From Caryophanales bacterium UBA4694 (lineage in GTDB: Bacteria; Bacillota_I; Bacilli_A; RFN20; CAG-288), in the NCBI GenBank assembly GCA_002404835.1, contig DHKM01000002.1, forward strand, positions 1 through 64,000: DNA of 64,000 bases. The letters run 5' to 3'. Below the pieces are notes generated by a model. That model worked only from the letters and a program-made list of their open reading frames with translations, was not told the origin of the DNA and did no database searches. The position numbers and the translations under genes were made by a program. Each line of letters begins with the position of its first letter. Position 1 is the first letter of the stretch. This document shows positions 9,082-18,234 of the stretch, piece after piece.

Positions 9082-9780
9082 TCAATTGTTACGTATGGAA
9101 TAATCGACAGGATTGCTTTCAGCCTCGACATCCGTTTTCTGAACAGACAAATGGACTTTGGTGGAATCGGATTTGGATTTCAGGGCTTGAGCAAGTGACT
9201 CACCTTTTTCTTTCGAAAATGGAGCGATATCGTCCTGTTCTGCTACTTTGATAGTGCCGATTAGATCATGAAGAGGGATGAACCAACTATCCTGTGTCTT
9301 CTGTGCGACCCCTTTTGGAACGATAAGCGAGTTGTTGAAAACGACAGCAGAGACAAAAAGGTGCTGGTCATGGGAAATATGTGTAAGTTTCTCTAGCTTT
9401 TCAACAACGTGAAGATTCTCTAAAACTGGGTTTTCGATTCTTTGCTTTTTTCCGTTTTTGTCTTGACGGAACAAATTCAAATCGGCAAGATTTCCGTAGA
9501 TTCCGCCATCCTGGCTAAAATCTTTGATGACATAGACATATTTGCTGCAGATGACGATATGATCGATTTTTGTCGGTTTAGCCGTATCCCCATCTAGATA
9601 GCAGACAACATCGTTCAAAAGCAATTGATCTTTTTCTTCGGCAAAGTTATGCAACGTCTTATATACGTGTTTTTTATGGTTTGTTTTTTCGGACCTGATT
9701 TTGATATCATCCCAAAAGAATCCTAAAATTAGGAGAGAAAAAACGATGACAAATAGAATTAAGAATGATATCAGTTTCAT
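9082..9780 (-). CDS. Membrane-anchored NERD-domain protein
   Basis: This 232-residue protein has one N-terminal membrane segment (residues 4-23) and a cytoplasmic NERD (nuclease-related) domain. NERD features are the KIDHIVICSKYVYVIKDF stretch and the following GGIYGN (about residues 70-95). The family has a restriction-endonuclease-like core and is often found on signalling or DNA/RNA-processing proteins, but the Lys of the usual E-x-K motif sits in a weakly matching IKDF context, so catalysis is uncertain. It starts 10 nt after deoD with no clear ribosome binding site, so its translation probably depends on deoD. The C-terminal 50 residues look unstructured. Confidence 0.75.
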   Translation of the reverse strand: MKLISFLILFVIVFSLLILGFFWDDIKIRSEKTNHKKHVYKTLHNFAEEKDQLLLNDVVCYLDGDTAKPTKIDHIVICSKYVYVIKDFSQDGGIYGNLADLNLFRQDKNGKKQRIENPVLENLHVVEKLEKLTHISHDQHLFVSAVVFNNSLIVPKGVAQKTQDSWFIPLHDLIGTIKVAEQDDIAPFSKEKGESLAQALKSKSDSTKVHLSVQKTDVEAESNPVDYSIRNN

Positions 9781-9790
9781 GATTGAGGAT

Positions 9791-10504
9791 TTATTCTTTA
9801 ATACAATCTAAAGCAACTTGCATCATATGAGTGAATGATGTTTGTCTTTCTTCGGCAGTTGTTTCTTCGTGAGTGATCATGGAATCGGAGATGGTGACAA
9901 TGGTCAAGGCTTCCTTGTGAGCTTGAGCGGCAGTGACATAAAGAGCATATGATTCCATTTCAAGAGCTTGGATACCCATTTCAGCCCATTTTTCCCATAC
10001 TTCTTTAGGATCGTTATAGAAATTATCAGAAGAAAGGACAGGACCGACAAAGTAACGGAATCCGTGCTTCTTGGCCGAAGCAACTGCCGCAGAAAGAGTA
10101 TCAAAGTTAGCAACAGCGGACAATGTGGAGCCACTAGGCATATTATACTGACAAGTCCAGTTGGAATTGGTGCTTGCACCGTTGGCGATTACGATATCGA
10201 AAAGCTTGTGCTCTGGATTGATGCTTCCGGCTGTTCCGATACGTATGATTCTTTCGACACCATAGAAGTTGTAAAGCTCGTAAGAATAAATTCCGATGGA
10301 TGGCATACCCATTCCGCTTCCCATGACGGATACTTTCTTTCCCTTATAGGTTCCAGTATAGCAAAGCATGTTTCTGATGGAATTGACAAGCTTGGCATCC
10401 TCAAGGAAATGCTCTGCGATGAATTTTGCTCTTAATGGATCTCCAGGCATTAAAACCGTTTTGGCAATCTGACCTACTTCTGCTGCATTATGTGGTGTGG
10501 ACAT
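9791..10504 (-). CDS. deoD: Purine nucleoside phosphorylase (DeoD type)
   Basis: A 237-residue enzyme that cleaves purine (deoxy)ribonucleosides with phosphate into base and (deoxy)ribose-1-phosphate for salvage in the cytoplasm. The trimeric/hexameric DeoD class is shown by the N-terminal MSTPHNAAEVGQIAKTVLMPGDPLRAKFIA, the phosphate-site GSGMGMPSIGIYSYEL (about residue 62), the RIGTAG motif and the nucleoside-binding ALEMESYALY (about 177), with SDS at about 204. Length is normal for the family. The ATG follows AAGGAGG. It is the first gene of a two-gene unit with the NERD protein. Confidence 0.97.
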   Translation of the reverse strand: MSTPHNAAEVGQIAKTVLMPGDPLRAKFIAEHFLEDAKLVNSIRNMLCYTGTYKGKKVSVMGSGMGMPSIGIYSYELYNFYGVERIIRIGTAGSINPEHKLFDIVIANGASTNSNWTCQYNMPSGSTLSAVANFDTLSAAVASAKKHGFRYFVGPVLSSDNFYNDPKEVWEKWAEMGIQALEMESYALYVTAAQAHKEALTIVTISDSMITHEETTAEERQTSFTHMMQVALDCIKE

Positions 10505-10563
10505 AATAACCTCCTTGTTTCATTAATATCATAATGTTTTTGATTTTCTTTTGAAAGCCTCTT

Positions 10564-10594
10564 GAAAAGAAAATGCCTGTCTAATGACAGGCAT
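10564..10594 (-). terminator. Terminator of the three-lipoprotein operon
   Basis: The perfect stem ATGCCTGTC / GACAGGCAT is followed on the - strand by TTTTCTTTTC. Confidence 0.85.
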
Positions 10595-10599
10595 GGAGG

Positions 10600-12147
10600 C
10601 TATTCTGCTTCTTTGATATTGCTGATATCGATCGGACTTACGCTTCCGAATCCGAAGAAGCGGACATCGATGATTCTAGGATCGCTAGCATCCTGAATCA
10701 TGAATTCGATTTCATCGTCACTGACGATGACTTTGAGATTTGTCGTAGTGAGGGAACTATGATATCCAGTAAGGAAAGTTGGAGTAAAAATGCTAGAATA
10801 GATTTTACTGTTGTCTTTTTCGCTGTCATAGTAGAAATTGTTTTCTCCAAATGAGAAGACATCCACACCGCTGTTATTTACAGCTTCAGAGATCTTATCG
10901 AAGGAAGTGGAATTGAAGTTGAAGCTGGGCATGATGTTTGAATAGATGTTTCCTTCTGTTGCACTGGTCAAATATTTCTTGGAACTCTTGTCGAACTGGC
11001 GGTAGTGGGTATCATCGACGTTGGTATATCCTAAATCGATGACTTTGGAAGATTCGCTTCCGGAAAGACCGTTATAAAGGATGGTTGTTCCATCGGATGA
11101 TCCGGTCAGAATGTTGACGTTGGAAGCAGACCAATAACCATCTCCGACAATGGCTTTTGTTGCCTGGAACTTGTAATTCTTGGCTTTGAGTTTTGTAAGG
11201 ACTGCTTCAAAACGAGCATCGGTATTTGTCTTGTCAGAAAGTTTTGACATGCTACCTGCACCTGTCTTAGTGAATGTTCCTTCAAACGATCTGTGATAAG
11301 TGGAACCCCACTTTTCCTCATCTTCGATGGATGCCTTGAATCCGGTCGGAACAAGGTTCTCATCAACAGTAAGAGAGAATCCGGTAACTGCCAAATTTTC
11401 ATATTTTACAAAATTGTTGCTTCCTGGATAAATAATATGGTTAATGGAATTCTTAAGGGAAGTCAATTCATCTTCTGTTTTTCCACTAGTTAAATTTAGA
11501 CTATATGTTCCATCATCTGCAAGAGAAAAATCATCAGCGGTTAGTGATTTGAAGAAGTTGTTGAAATCCATGTATTGCCATTCGACTTCGGATTTTCCAC
11601 CAGAGACAGAATCACTGATTTCAATGGTCTTATAATTGACTTTGCCGTTAAGATCATAGAAGGCTTTGCCAAAGTATTCTTTTCCGCCTTTGCTCACCGG
11701 TTCATATTGAGCCTGGTCTCCGGCTTTTAAGGTCGTACTTGCCCAGCCTTGTTTTCTCTCATCGGTCGAAGAATAGTCGATGAATTTGACGGCATTGTCT
11801 GTGGCACCAACGATATAGGCATCGTAATCCCCATCATCGTTCAATGTGACTTTGGCTTCAAACCCAAGCTGAAGCTGACTGAGATCCAGCTTCTTTTCGA
11901 CAGGCTCCGGATTAACAGACGGTGTTGTACTCGGAGTTGTGGAAGTACTTGGAGTCGTTGAAGCGGACGGAGTCGTAGTTGTCGAAGAATTTGTAGAAGT
12001 GCTCTTGCCGGATGATATCGAAGAACTTGCTGTGGTCTGGCTTGTCGAGGCTTCAGAATTTTTTTGCGAAGCTGAAGCACTGGTTCTTGAACAACCCGTT
12101 GCAAGTAATGCCAGCGCTGCTAATGGTAAAAGTAATTTTGTTTTCAT
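10600..12147 (-). CDS. Lipoprotein, third of three tandem relatives
   Basis: A 515-residue secreted lipoprotein with a lipobox LALLATGC (Cys at about residue 19), then a Ser/Thr/Pro linker of about 60 residues that would span the wall, then an extracellular region of unknown family. It shares short blocks with the two genes upstream: a repeated four-helix-like step ending in KLKAKNYKFQATK (about residue 318) and MPSFNFNSTSFDKI (about 410). The three genes follow each other at 17-18 bp and share one terminator, so they are one operon produced by duplication. It may bind a ligand or polymer outside the cell; nothing identifies a substrate. Confidence 0.8.
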   Translation of the reverse strand: MKTKLLLPLAALALLATGCSRTSASASQKNSEASTSQTTASSSISSGKSTSTNSSTTTTPSASTTPSTSTTPSTTPSVNPEPVEKKLDLSQLQLGFEAKVTLNDDGDYDAYIVGATDNAVKFIDYSSTDERKQGWASTTLKAGDQAQYEPVSKGGKEYFGKAFYDLNGKVNYKTIEISDSVSGGKSEVEWQYMDFNNFFKSLTADDFSLADDGTYSLNLTSGKTEDELTSLKNSINHIIYPGSNNFVKYENLAVTGFSLTVDENLVPTGFKASIEDEEKWGSTYHRSFEGTFTKTGAGSMSKLSDKTNTDARFEAVLTKLKAKNYKFQATKAIVGDGYWSASNVNILTGSSDGTTILYNGLSGSESSKVIDLGYTNVDDTHYRQFDKSSKKYLTSATEGNIYSNIMPSFNFNSTSFDKISEAVNNSGVDVFSFGENNFYYDSEKDNSKIYSSIFTPTFLTGYHSSLTTTNLKVIVSDDEIEFMIQDASDPRIIDVRFFGFGSVSPIDISNIKEAE

Positions 12148-12164
12148 TTTTATTGGCCTTTCAT

Positions 12165-13937
12165 TTATTTGCAGGAAAAGGAGACGACTAGGTTCGGTGT
12201 ATTGAAATAAGAAGCAGCTAGAAGAATATCTATGCTGACTGTTTTGGTGACGTCATTGATGGTTACTTGCTTGGACAGAACATAGTTCGGAGTCTGACCG
12301 CTGATTTTTTCGGCCTTGAATCCAAGGCCTTCTGCTTTGGTTTTGTAGTCTTCTACTTTTGTCTCACCGTCTTTATAGTCGGCAATGGCAATCACGGTCT
12401 GAATCAATCCGGTTTTGTTGTTCTTGGCGATTGTGACATAAGAGGATTTCCCTCCGATTGTCGGTATTTCATCCAAGAATTCACCTGGTATATCTTCAGT
12501 GGTAAGCATGGCATACTCACTTGGCTGATTTGAGAAGAGATCAGACCATGTTAGATTGTCGCAGTTCTCTTTGATATTGCTTGTGAAGTCTGTGACTGAA
12601 GAGATATCGGTATAGACAAAGGTTTCTTTTCCCATATCGCCAAGGTCATTGATGATGGTTGTTTTATCTGCTTCCAATTCGATTTTCAGGGTTCCAAGTA
12701 TGGTTCCGCCAAGTAGTCCATAAGTAATGCCTTCTACGGAAATCTTCTCGGAAATGGATTTGTCCATTGTATAGATGATCTTTTCGGGAGTGGAAGCCGC
12801 ATCCTTTTCAAAGAGGATGGATGAGATATCGAATGAAGGAATCATGGAACTCATGGTTCCAGAAATCGGTTCACTATCCTGATAATAGATATTGTCGATT
12901 TTGGTAATACCCTGAACCTTACCGCTTTCTAATTGATAATAGCCGTAGTTGCCAGTCTTTTTCCCGTTTTTGAATAAGTCATAAGTGACAGCATTCTTTC
13001 CGTAGACTTCTGCTTCATAACTCCTATTTGGAAGAGTAACTTCTGCTTTGTAGTTTCCGGCTTGTAGAAGCTTAAGTCTTGCGTTTAGATCTTCTTTTTC
13101 GGTTCCTTCGATTGGCGTTATCTTTTGGACAACGTTTTCCCCTTTTTCTTCCTTGATGGTTCCTGTTAAATGGGTTTCGGTGGTTCCATAAGTGCCTTTG
13201 ATATCTTCGAAGGTCATTTCATAACCTGTGGCTGAAGTTCCATCTGTCAGCAAGGTAAAGCTTTTCAAGGTGTATCCGATTGTTCCGGTAAAGGCTGTTG
13301 CGAAGGCATTGTAGATTTTCTCCTTCGATGTATCCTCTGTGATGAGATGAAGTTTACATGGGTCATTCTCATCCAATGTGAAATCATCTCCAAAAAGATC
13401 ATAGAATGGATTGAAATATCCGGCTTCATCCCATGTCAGATAGTTGGAATTTGAAGTCAGATAATAATTGTGCAGCTTATTGTCGATGCCGAGTTCAACT
13501 GTGGTCAGATACTTGCTTCCGGCATTCGTGAATGGTTCATAAAGGCCGCTTGAGCTGATGTAATCTTTTTTTGCAAGACCTTTTTCCGCAGACTGATATC
13601 GTCTAAACGAATAGGCGTCATTGGTTACTTCGAAATCGAAGTAGTTATCTGTGTAACCGAGAAATTCTGAGCCGGAAGTAATCAAACTCTCTCCGGCAAA
13701 ACCATCGATGAGTTCGGAAACAATGGCTTCTTTGTCGATGTCCTCTGGACGAACACTTGGTTTTCCGGACGGAGAAGCGGTATCAGTGCTTGGCTTGCTA
13801 GGGGAAATGTTTGATGGCTTTGCTGATGCACTATTACTTGGATTTGCGCTTGGTTTACTGGATGCGGTAACGTTACCGCATCCAGCAAGAAGGAACGAAA
13901 GACAAATCAAAGGTAGATTCCTATGTGAATGTTTCAT
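12165..13937 (-). CDS. Lipoprotein, second of three tandem relatives
   Basis: This 590-residue lipoprotein has the lipobox LLAGCGN and a Ser/Pro/Lys-rich linker to about residue 60. Blocks shared with its neighbours are LNARLKLLQAGNYKAEVTL (about residue 285), KIDNIYYQD (about 348) and MIPSFDISSILFEKD (about 365). The C-terminal 100 residues (from VTIAKNNKTGLIQTVIAI) form an extra domain that also occurs at the end of the 651-residue relative (IYVDVSNGNNKPIFYIYTYD) but is missing from the 515-residue one. The ribosome binding site is AAGAGGT. Function unknown. Confidence 0.8.
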   Translation of the reverse strand: MKHSHRNLPLICLSFLLAGCGNVTASSKPSANPSNSASAKPSNISPSKPSTDTASPSGKPSVRPEDIDKEAIVSELIDGFAGESLITSGSEFLGYTDNYFDFEVTNDAYSFRRYQSAEKGLAKKDYISSSGLYEPFTNAGSKYLTTVELGIDNKLHNYYLTSNSNYLTWDEAGYFNPFYDLFGDDFTLDENDPCKLHLITEDTSKEKIYNAFATAFTGTIGYTLKSFTLLTDGTSATGYEMTFEDIKGTYGTTETHLTGTIKEEKGENVVQKITPIEGTEKEDLNARLKLLQAGNYKAEVTLPNRSYEAEVYGKNAVTYDLFKNGKKTGNYGYYQLESGKVQGITKIDNIYYQDSEPISGTMSSMIPSFDISSILFEKDAASTPEKIIYTMDKSISEKISVEGITYGLLGGTILGTLKIELEADKTTIINDLGDMGKETFVYTDISSVTDFTSNIKENCDNLTWSDLFSNQPSEYAMLTTEDIPGEFLDEIPTIGGKSSYVTIAKNNKTGLIQTVIAIADYKDGETKVEDYKTKAEGLGFKAEKISGQTPNYVLSKQVTINDVTKTVSIDILLAASYFNTPNLVVSFSCK

Positions 13938-13955
13938 CTCGTATAGACCTCTTGT

Positions 13956-15911
13956 TTAGGCAAGTTTGAGATTCTTTGTGGAAAGGCTGATCTGGAACTG
14001 TCCCCAATCTTGAATCGTATTGTAGAATGTAGAGATTTCAACGGCTAAATCCCCAGTATAAGTTTTTCCTTTTTCGCCATTGATGGTGACGTTATGTTTG
14101 ACATAATACAAGGAAGTATCCGTGTCTGCTTTGGTGACGCTGGTATCTTCTTCCAATCCGGCAGAAACCAATTTGGCTCCGTATTCGCTCTTCATGCTTT
14201 CGGTTTCGGCATCGTCATAGGTGTAGATATAGAAGATCGGCTTATTGTTTCCGTTGGAAACATCGACATAGATGTTGGCGTGATTGTCATCAATCAGAGG
14301 AAGGCTATCGATGTTTTCTTTTCCGAAGGCAGAAAGGATGTTGGTGCAGGTTACCTCGTTATTGGAAATAAGATCAGACCATTTCAGTCCAGCAACAGAA
14401 GTCCTGACGTTGGATTCATCCATAAAACCTGTGACTTTACCAATGTTGGTGTATTCGCAGTTCATGATAAGTCCGGATGATTCGTCATCGTTGGTTGAGG
14501 TAGTGTTTCTTAAGGTAATGGTGTCACCATCTTCTGTGACGGTGAGATTGATCAGTCTATCATCGTAGCTTCTCATGTTTTCCGGAGTGATGAACAAGGT
14601 GGCAAGATTCTCATCGGAGATTTCGACCGGAGAACTGAGTTTGTAGACTTTCTTACCGTTTACGGAAGCAGCGGTGTCTTTTTTGAAGAAACGGGAATCA
14701 AGATTGAAAGAAGGCATTTTGTCTTTCATGCTTCCCTGGTAGAGATAGGCATCTTCATAGAAAGTGTCATTGATTTTGACAACACCAAGCTTTCCCTTGG
14801 TGTCCGGATCATCAGGATCCTGGTAATCCATGTATCCATATCCCTGAATTCTCTTGTTGGAAGTATTGTAGTATTCCCAGTATTCTTTGGTTCCGTTATC
14901 GGCAACGGTGATTTTCATAGTACCAAGGGCGGTCATTGCTTCTCCGGTGACATCGTACTGTGACTGAGTCTGGGTAAGATTCCAGTTGTACAGTTTCAAC
15001 TTGTTCATGATGGCATCGAATTCGCTATCGGTTTCTCCGGTAAGAGGAGCAACATCCTTGTAGGCTTCCTTTCCACTGGCGGTAAAGGTACCTGTGGTAT
15101 TGAAACTTGCGGCAACATCGATGGCAACATAGGTTTCACAGGTAAGTTCGAATCCAATGACTTTGTCTCCATCAGTCTTCAAGGCAAAGTAATTGCAATC
15201 TGATCCGGGAAGATAAAGGCTTGTCGGAGAAAAGAACTGAGTCTTGAGGGCATCGGAAGAACTGGACGTCTTATCAGAAGAGAGGACGAAGGTATTGCTG
15301 TCTTTCTTGGTGAAGTCGGATGCCGAGAAATCAGCAAGGACATTTCCGAAGTAGGAATATTGCCATTCCAAATCGATTTCCTTTTGGGTGATACTATCTT
15401 CTTCCGTGACAGTCGTAGCGAATAAAGTATTATCGAGACTGAGGGAAAATTCTTTTGTCAGGACTTTGTTTCCTTCTTTGACGGCACGATAATATTTTGT
15501 CTTACCATATTTCTTTAGGGAGCCGTCGTCCTTCACGTTATAAGAAGCGTAGTTGAATTTGTCTGAGATACTTTGAGTCTCATAGTGCTGGATGGAAGGT
15601 TTAGTACCATCCGCATACTGTTTGACTGCATTAAACGAAGCAGCATATCCTTCCTTGAGACCGGAAAGCATGTCATCCGTCAGGGAAGCAGTCGGAGAAG
15701 GCTCCTTGGATGTTGTCGTGCTTGTGGACGAACCGGTGTTTGATGTACTCGGATGAGAAGTGGATGTTCCGGAATGGCTGCTGCTTGTGGTTGTGGAAGT
15801 GCTTGGTTTGCTTGTGCTTGTGCTGTTAGCAGGAGAATTTGTTTTGTTTCCGCATCCGGCTAATAGAGTCGATAAAGCTAAAAGGGATAATCCCAATGGT
15901 GTTTTTTTCAT
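13956..15911 (-). CDS. Lipoprotein, first of three tandem relatives
   Basis: The first and longest (651 residues) of the tandem lipoproteins has the lipobox LLAGCGN, a long Ser/Thr linker (about residues 22-75) rich in TSTS repeats, and an extracellular part sharing FDAIMNKLKLYNW, KINDTFYEDAYLYQGSM and MPSFNLDSRFFKKD with its relatives. It starts 9 nt after a GGAGG site; a TATAAT box about 30 nt before that fits a promoter for the whole operon. The function is unknown. Being tandem, similar and all anchored outside, they may form a surface set with different ligand preferences. Confidence 0.8.
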   Translation of the reverse strand: MKKTPLGLSLLALSTLLAGCGNKTNSPANSTSTSKPSTSTTTSSSHSGTSTSHPSTSNTGSSTSTTTSKEPSPTASLTDDMLSGLKEGYAASFNAVKQYADGTKPSIQHYETQSISDKFNYASYNVKDDGSLKKYGKTKYYRAVKEGNKVLTKEFSLSLDNTLFATTVTEEDSITQKEIDLEWQYSYFGNVLADFSASDFTKKDSNTFVLSSDKTSSSSDALKTQFFSPTSLYLPGSDCNYFALKTDGDKVIGFELTCETYVAIDVAASFNTTGTFTASGKEAYKDVAPLTGETDSEFDAIMNKLKLYNWNLTQTQSQYDVTGEAMTALGTMKITVADNGTKEYWEYYNTSNKRIQGYGYMDYQDPDDPDTKGKLGVVKINDTFYEDAYLYQGSMKDKMPSFNLDSRFFKKDTAASVNGKKVYKLSSPVEISDENLATLFITPENMRSYDDRLINLTVTEDGDTITLRNTTSTNDDESSGLIMNCEYTNIGKVTGFMDESNVRTSVAGLKWSDLISNNEVTCTNILSAFGKENIDSLPLIDDNHANIYVDVSNGNNKPIFYIYTYDDAETESMKSEYGAKLVSAGLEEDTSVTKADTDTSLYYVKHNVTINGEKGKTYTGDLAVEISTFYNTIQDWGQFQISLSTKNLKLA

Positions 15912-15944
15912 ATGTTACCTCCAAAAAATTTCACTTAATTCTAT

Positions 15945-16087
15945 ATTATATGTGTTGTAATTTGCGTTTCTTTATATGAAAAATGCAACAAAACTCGAAT
16001 TTAAGCGGTTTCAAGAAAATAAATGATGTATTTTGATAAAATTCAAAACTAAGGAGAAGAATAGTGGATTATTCGGACTTTGGCAAA
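15945..16087. other. AT-rich intergenic region with the lipoprotein promoter
   Basis: Apart from the TATAAT-like -10 region of the lipoprotein operon and the cdaA terminator at its far end, I see no gene, repeat or RNA structure here. Confidence 0.4.
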
Positions 16088-16113
16088 TAAAAAAGGTCGC
16101 TTTTCAGCAACCT
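16088..16113 (-). terminator. Terminator after cdaA
   Basis: On the - strand AGGTTGC pairs with GCGACCT with one mismatch around TGAAAA, followed by T6. Confidence 0.7.
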
Positions 16114-16114
16114 A

Positions 16115-16891
16115 TTAGTCTCCTAGTATTTGATCGCGGAGAATCTTTGCAAATTCATCCGATTTTACATTATCCATGATTCCGCCATGTGCAATAGCGA
16201 TTCTTCCTGTTTCTTCCGAGACGACAATGGTGATGGAGTCGGATACTTCAGAGATGCCGAGCGCAGCACGATGCCTGGCTCCGAATTTACCGACGATGGC
16301 TTTCGTCGAAGGGTTAAAATAAACGGCAGCAGCAACAATAGTGTTTCCCCTTATGATACATGCTCCATCATGTAATCTTGTTCCTTCATAGAAGATGGTT
16401 TCTAAGATTTCTGGTGTAACGGGGCAATTAATTATGGTTCCTGATTTGATGACATCATCAAGAGGAGTTGATCTTTCAAACGTGATAAGAGCACCGGTTT
16501 TCGTTTTGCTCAGCCAATCTACGGCGGTGCAGATATCTTCGACAAGCTTTTCTTTATCTACTCCCTTTTCTTTTGTAGAATCGGAATGTTTTTTTAATGG
16601 AATGGCAATGTATTGTCTAATGATACCAGCATTGACAAACAGGAAAATGATGGTTGAACCAATCAGAAGGAGCAGAGCAAACAAAGTCAGATAGGATAGT
16701 GAAAGGGAGAAGGCTAGGATAAGAAGAATATCTTCTAAAATATACAAAATCGTAACAACTTTGTTTTTGCTTTTCCAAATCATGAATCCGGATAGAAGCA
16801 AAACAAGAAGAACCGTAAAGACGAGGTCGACAATGAAGTAGGGATTCTTAAAGTTTTCTGCCAAATTATTTATGAATAAAAAAGGACTCAT
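16115..16891 (-). CDS. cdaA: Diadenylate cyclase CdaA (c-di-AMP synthase)
   Basis: The protein makes the second messenger c-di-AMP from two ATP at the membrane. Three hydrophobic segments fill the first 100 residues, then a linker and a DAC domain with both signature motifs, RLHDGACII (the DGA) and GARHRAALGISE (the RHR). The frame extends to an ATG at 16933, but a TATAAT box with a TTTTCA -35 at 17 bp lies within that extension, so MSPFLFINNLAENF at 16891 is the better start (about 258 residues, typical for CdaA). In many Firmicutes cdaA is followed by cdaR (YbbR) and glmM; here it stands alone with its own terminator. Confidence 0.95.
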   Translation of the reverse strand: MSPFLFINNLAENFKNPYFIVDLVFTVLLVLLLSGFMIWKSKNKVVTILYILEDILLILAFSLSLSYLTLFALLLLIGSTIIFLFVNAGIIRQYIAIPLKKHSDSTKEKGVDKEKLVEDICTAVDWLSKTKTGALITFERSTPLDDVIKSGTIINCPVTPEILETIFYEGTRLHDGACIIRGNTIVAAAVYFNPSTKAIVGKFGARHRAALGISEVSDSITIVVSEETGRIAIAHGGIMDNVKSDEFAKILRDQILGD

Positions 16892-16909
16892 GTATTTGTT
16901 TCTTTCTTT

Positions 16910-16938
16910 CGGAAATATTATAAGCGTTGCCATTCTCT
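16910..16938 (-). promoter_or_regulatory. cdaA promoter
   Basis: TTTTCA and TATAAT are separated by exactly 17 bp on the - strand. TATAAT ends about 20 nt upstream of the ATG at 16891. Confidence 0.55.
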
Positions 16939-16975
16939 TTGAAAAGGCAATTTCATAAAATCATCGCAAACAGAA

Positions 16976-17005
16976 TAAAAAACTTCCGCCGATTAAGACG
17001 GAAGT
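16976..17005 (-). terminator. Terminator after the flavodiiron gene
   Basis: ACTTCCG (16982-16988) pairs with CGGAAGT (16999-17005) and is followed on the - strand by T6. Confidence 0.85.
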
Positions 17006-17012
17006 CGCGTTT

Positions 17013-18215
17013 TTATAGACTCTCCTTGATCTCAAGAGCTATCTGATCAAGAATGTTTTCGTCGTTGTCATTCAAAGCGGAGTGGATCGTTAATTCGGTG
17101 TTAGTGAAAGATAATCCCTTGAAAGCTGACAGCTTGTCTTTCATCAGTTTGCTGGATAAGGGAGCCCATGTTCCGTTTTGTATCAAAGTGAATGTTCTTT
17201 TTTGGAGGTTCATTCTCTCTAGGTCTTGAATGAATTCTTCGATGCCGGGGAAGATGTCAGCGTTATATGTTGGCGCAATCAAAACAATATTGGATACACG
17301 GAACGCTTGACTGACTAGCTGGTCTTTATCACTGGTTGAGACATCGTAGACTTTGATGTCTTTTACTCCTTTTTCTGCAAGCTTGCAGGCTAGGATTTCA
17401 GCAGTATTTTCGCTATCCCCATACATGGTGCCGTAGACAATCAAGACGCCCTTTTCTTCAGGAGTATAGGTGGACCAAGTTTGATATTTCTCGATGGCAT
17501 AACCAAGGTTTCTTCTAAAAACCGGTCCGTGAAGAGGAAGAATCATTTTTGTACTGGCAATAGGTAATTTCTTGAAGGCATTTTGGACTTGGAGACCATA
17601 TTTTCCGACGATATTGGTGTAATACAGTCTTGCTTCGTCGAGCCAATCTTTATCGAGATTGATTTCGTCATCGAAGAGATGTCCGTTCAGCGCTCCGAAA
17701 GTTCCGAAGGCATCTGCGGTAAAAAGGAGTCCATCTGTCTCGTCTTGAGACATCATGACTTCCGGCCAATGGACAAGCGGGGTCAAATAAAAACGCAGGA
17801 TATGTTTACCAAGTGACAAAGTGTCTTTGTCTTTTACTACAATCTCTTTTCCTTCTGTGTTTAGATTCGGAAAGAAATTGTGAAGATATTTGAAAGTCTG
17901 TATGTTGCCGACCAATTTGACATTCGGATAACGTAACATGATTTCGCCGATGTTGTAGCAGTGGTCGGGTTCCATATGGTGAATGACAAGATAGTCTAAT
18001 TCTCTTCCGCTTAAAGCAGCAACGACATTTTCCAAAAATTGTCTTGAGATATCCTGGTCTGCAGTGTCCATCAAGCATGTCTTTTCATCAAGGAAAAGAT
18101 AGGAATTGTAGCTCACTCCATTATGAATAGGAAGTATGTTTTCAAAAAGGCGGATCTTTCTATCGTTTCCTCCGACATAATATAAATCTTCTGTAATCTT
18201 TCTGATGTTCTTCAT
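17013..18215 (-). CDS. FprA-family A-type flavoprotein (flavodiiron protein)
   Basis: A 400-residue cytoplasmic enzyme that reduces O2 to water (or NO to N2O) and protects anaerobes from oxygen. The N-terminal metallo-beta-lactamase-like domain has the di-iron ligands HHMEPDHC (about residue 80), LVHWPEVM (about 147), the Asp of FTADAFGTF (about 166) and LPLHGPVF (about 228). The C-terminal flavodoxin domain starts at VLIVYGTMYGDSENTAE (about 256), the FMN phosphate loop. Length and order match the core two-domain class with no rubredoxin extension. The start follows a GGAGG site; it ends in its own terminator, so it is probably expressed alone. Confidence 0.95.
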   Translation of the reverse strand: MKNIRKITEDLYYVGGNDRKIRLFENILPIHNGVSYNSYLFLDEKTCLMDTADQDISRQFLENVVAALSGRELDYLVIHHMEPDHCYNIGEIMLRYPNVKLVGNIQTFKYLHNFFPNLNTEGKEIVVKDKDTLSLGKHILRFYLTPLVHWPEVMMSQDETDGLLFTADAFGTFGALNGHLFDDEINLDKDWLDEARLYYTNIVGKYGLQVQNAFKKLPIASTKMILPLHGPVFRRNLGYAIEKYQTWSTYTPEEKGVLIVYGTMYGDSENTAEILACKLAEKGVKDIKVYDVSTSDKDQLVSQAFRVSNIVLIAPTYNADIFPGIEEFIQDLERMNLQKRTFTLIQNGTWAPLSSKLMKDKLSAFKGLSFTNTELTIHSALNDNDENILDQIALEIKESL

Positions 18216-18234
18216 AGAATATCCTCCAATACCA

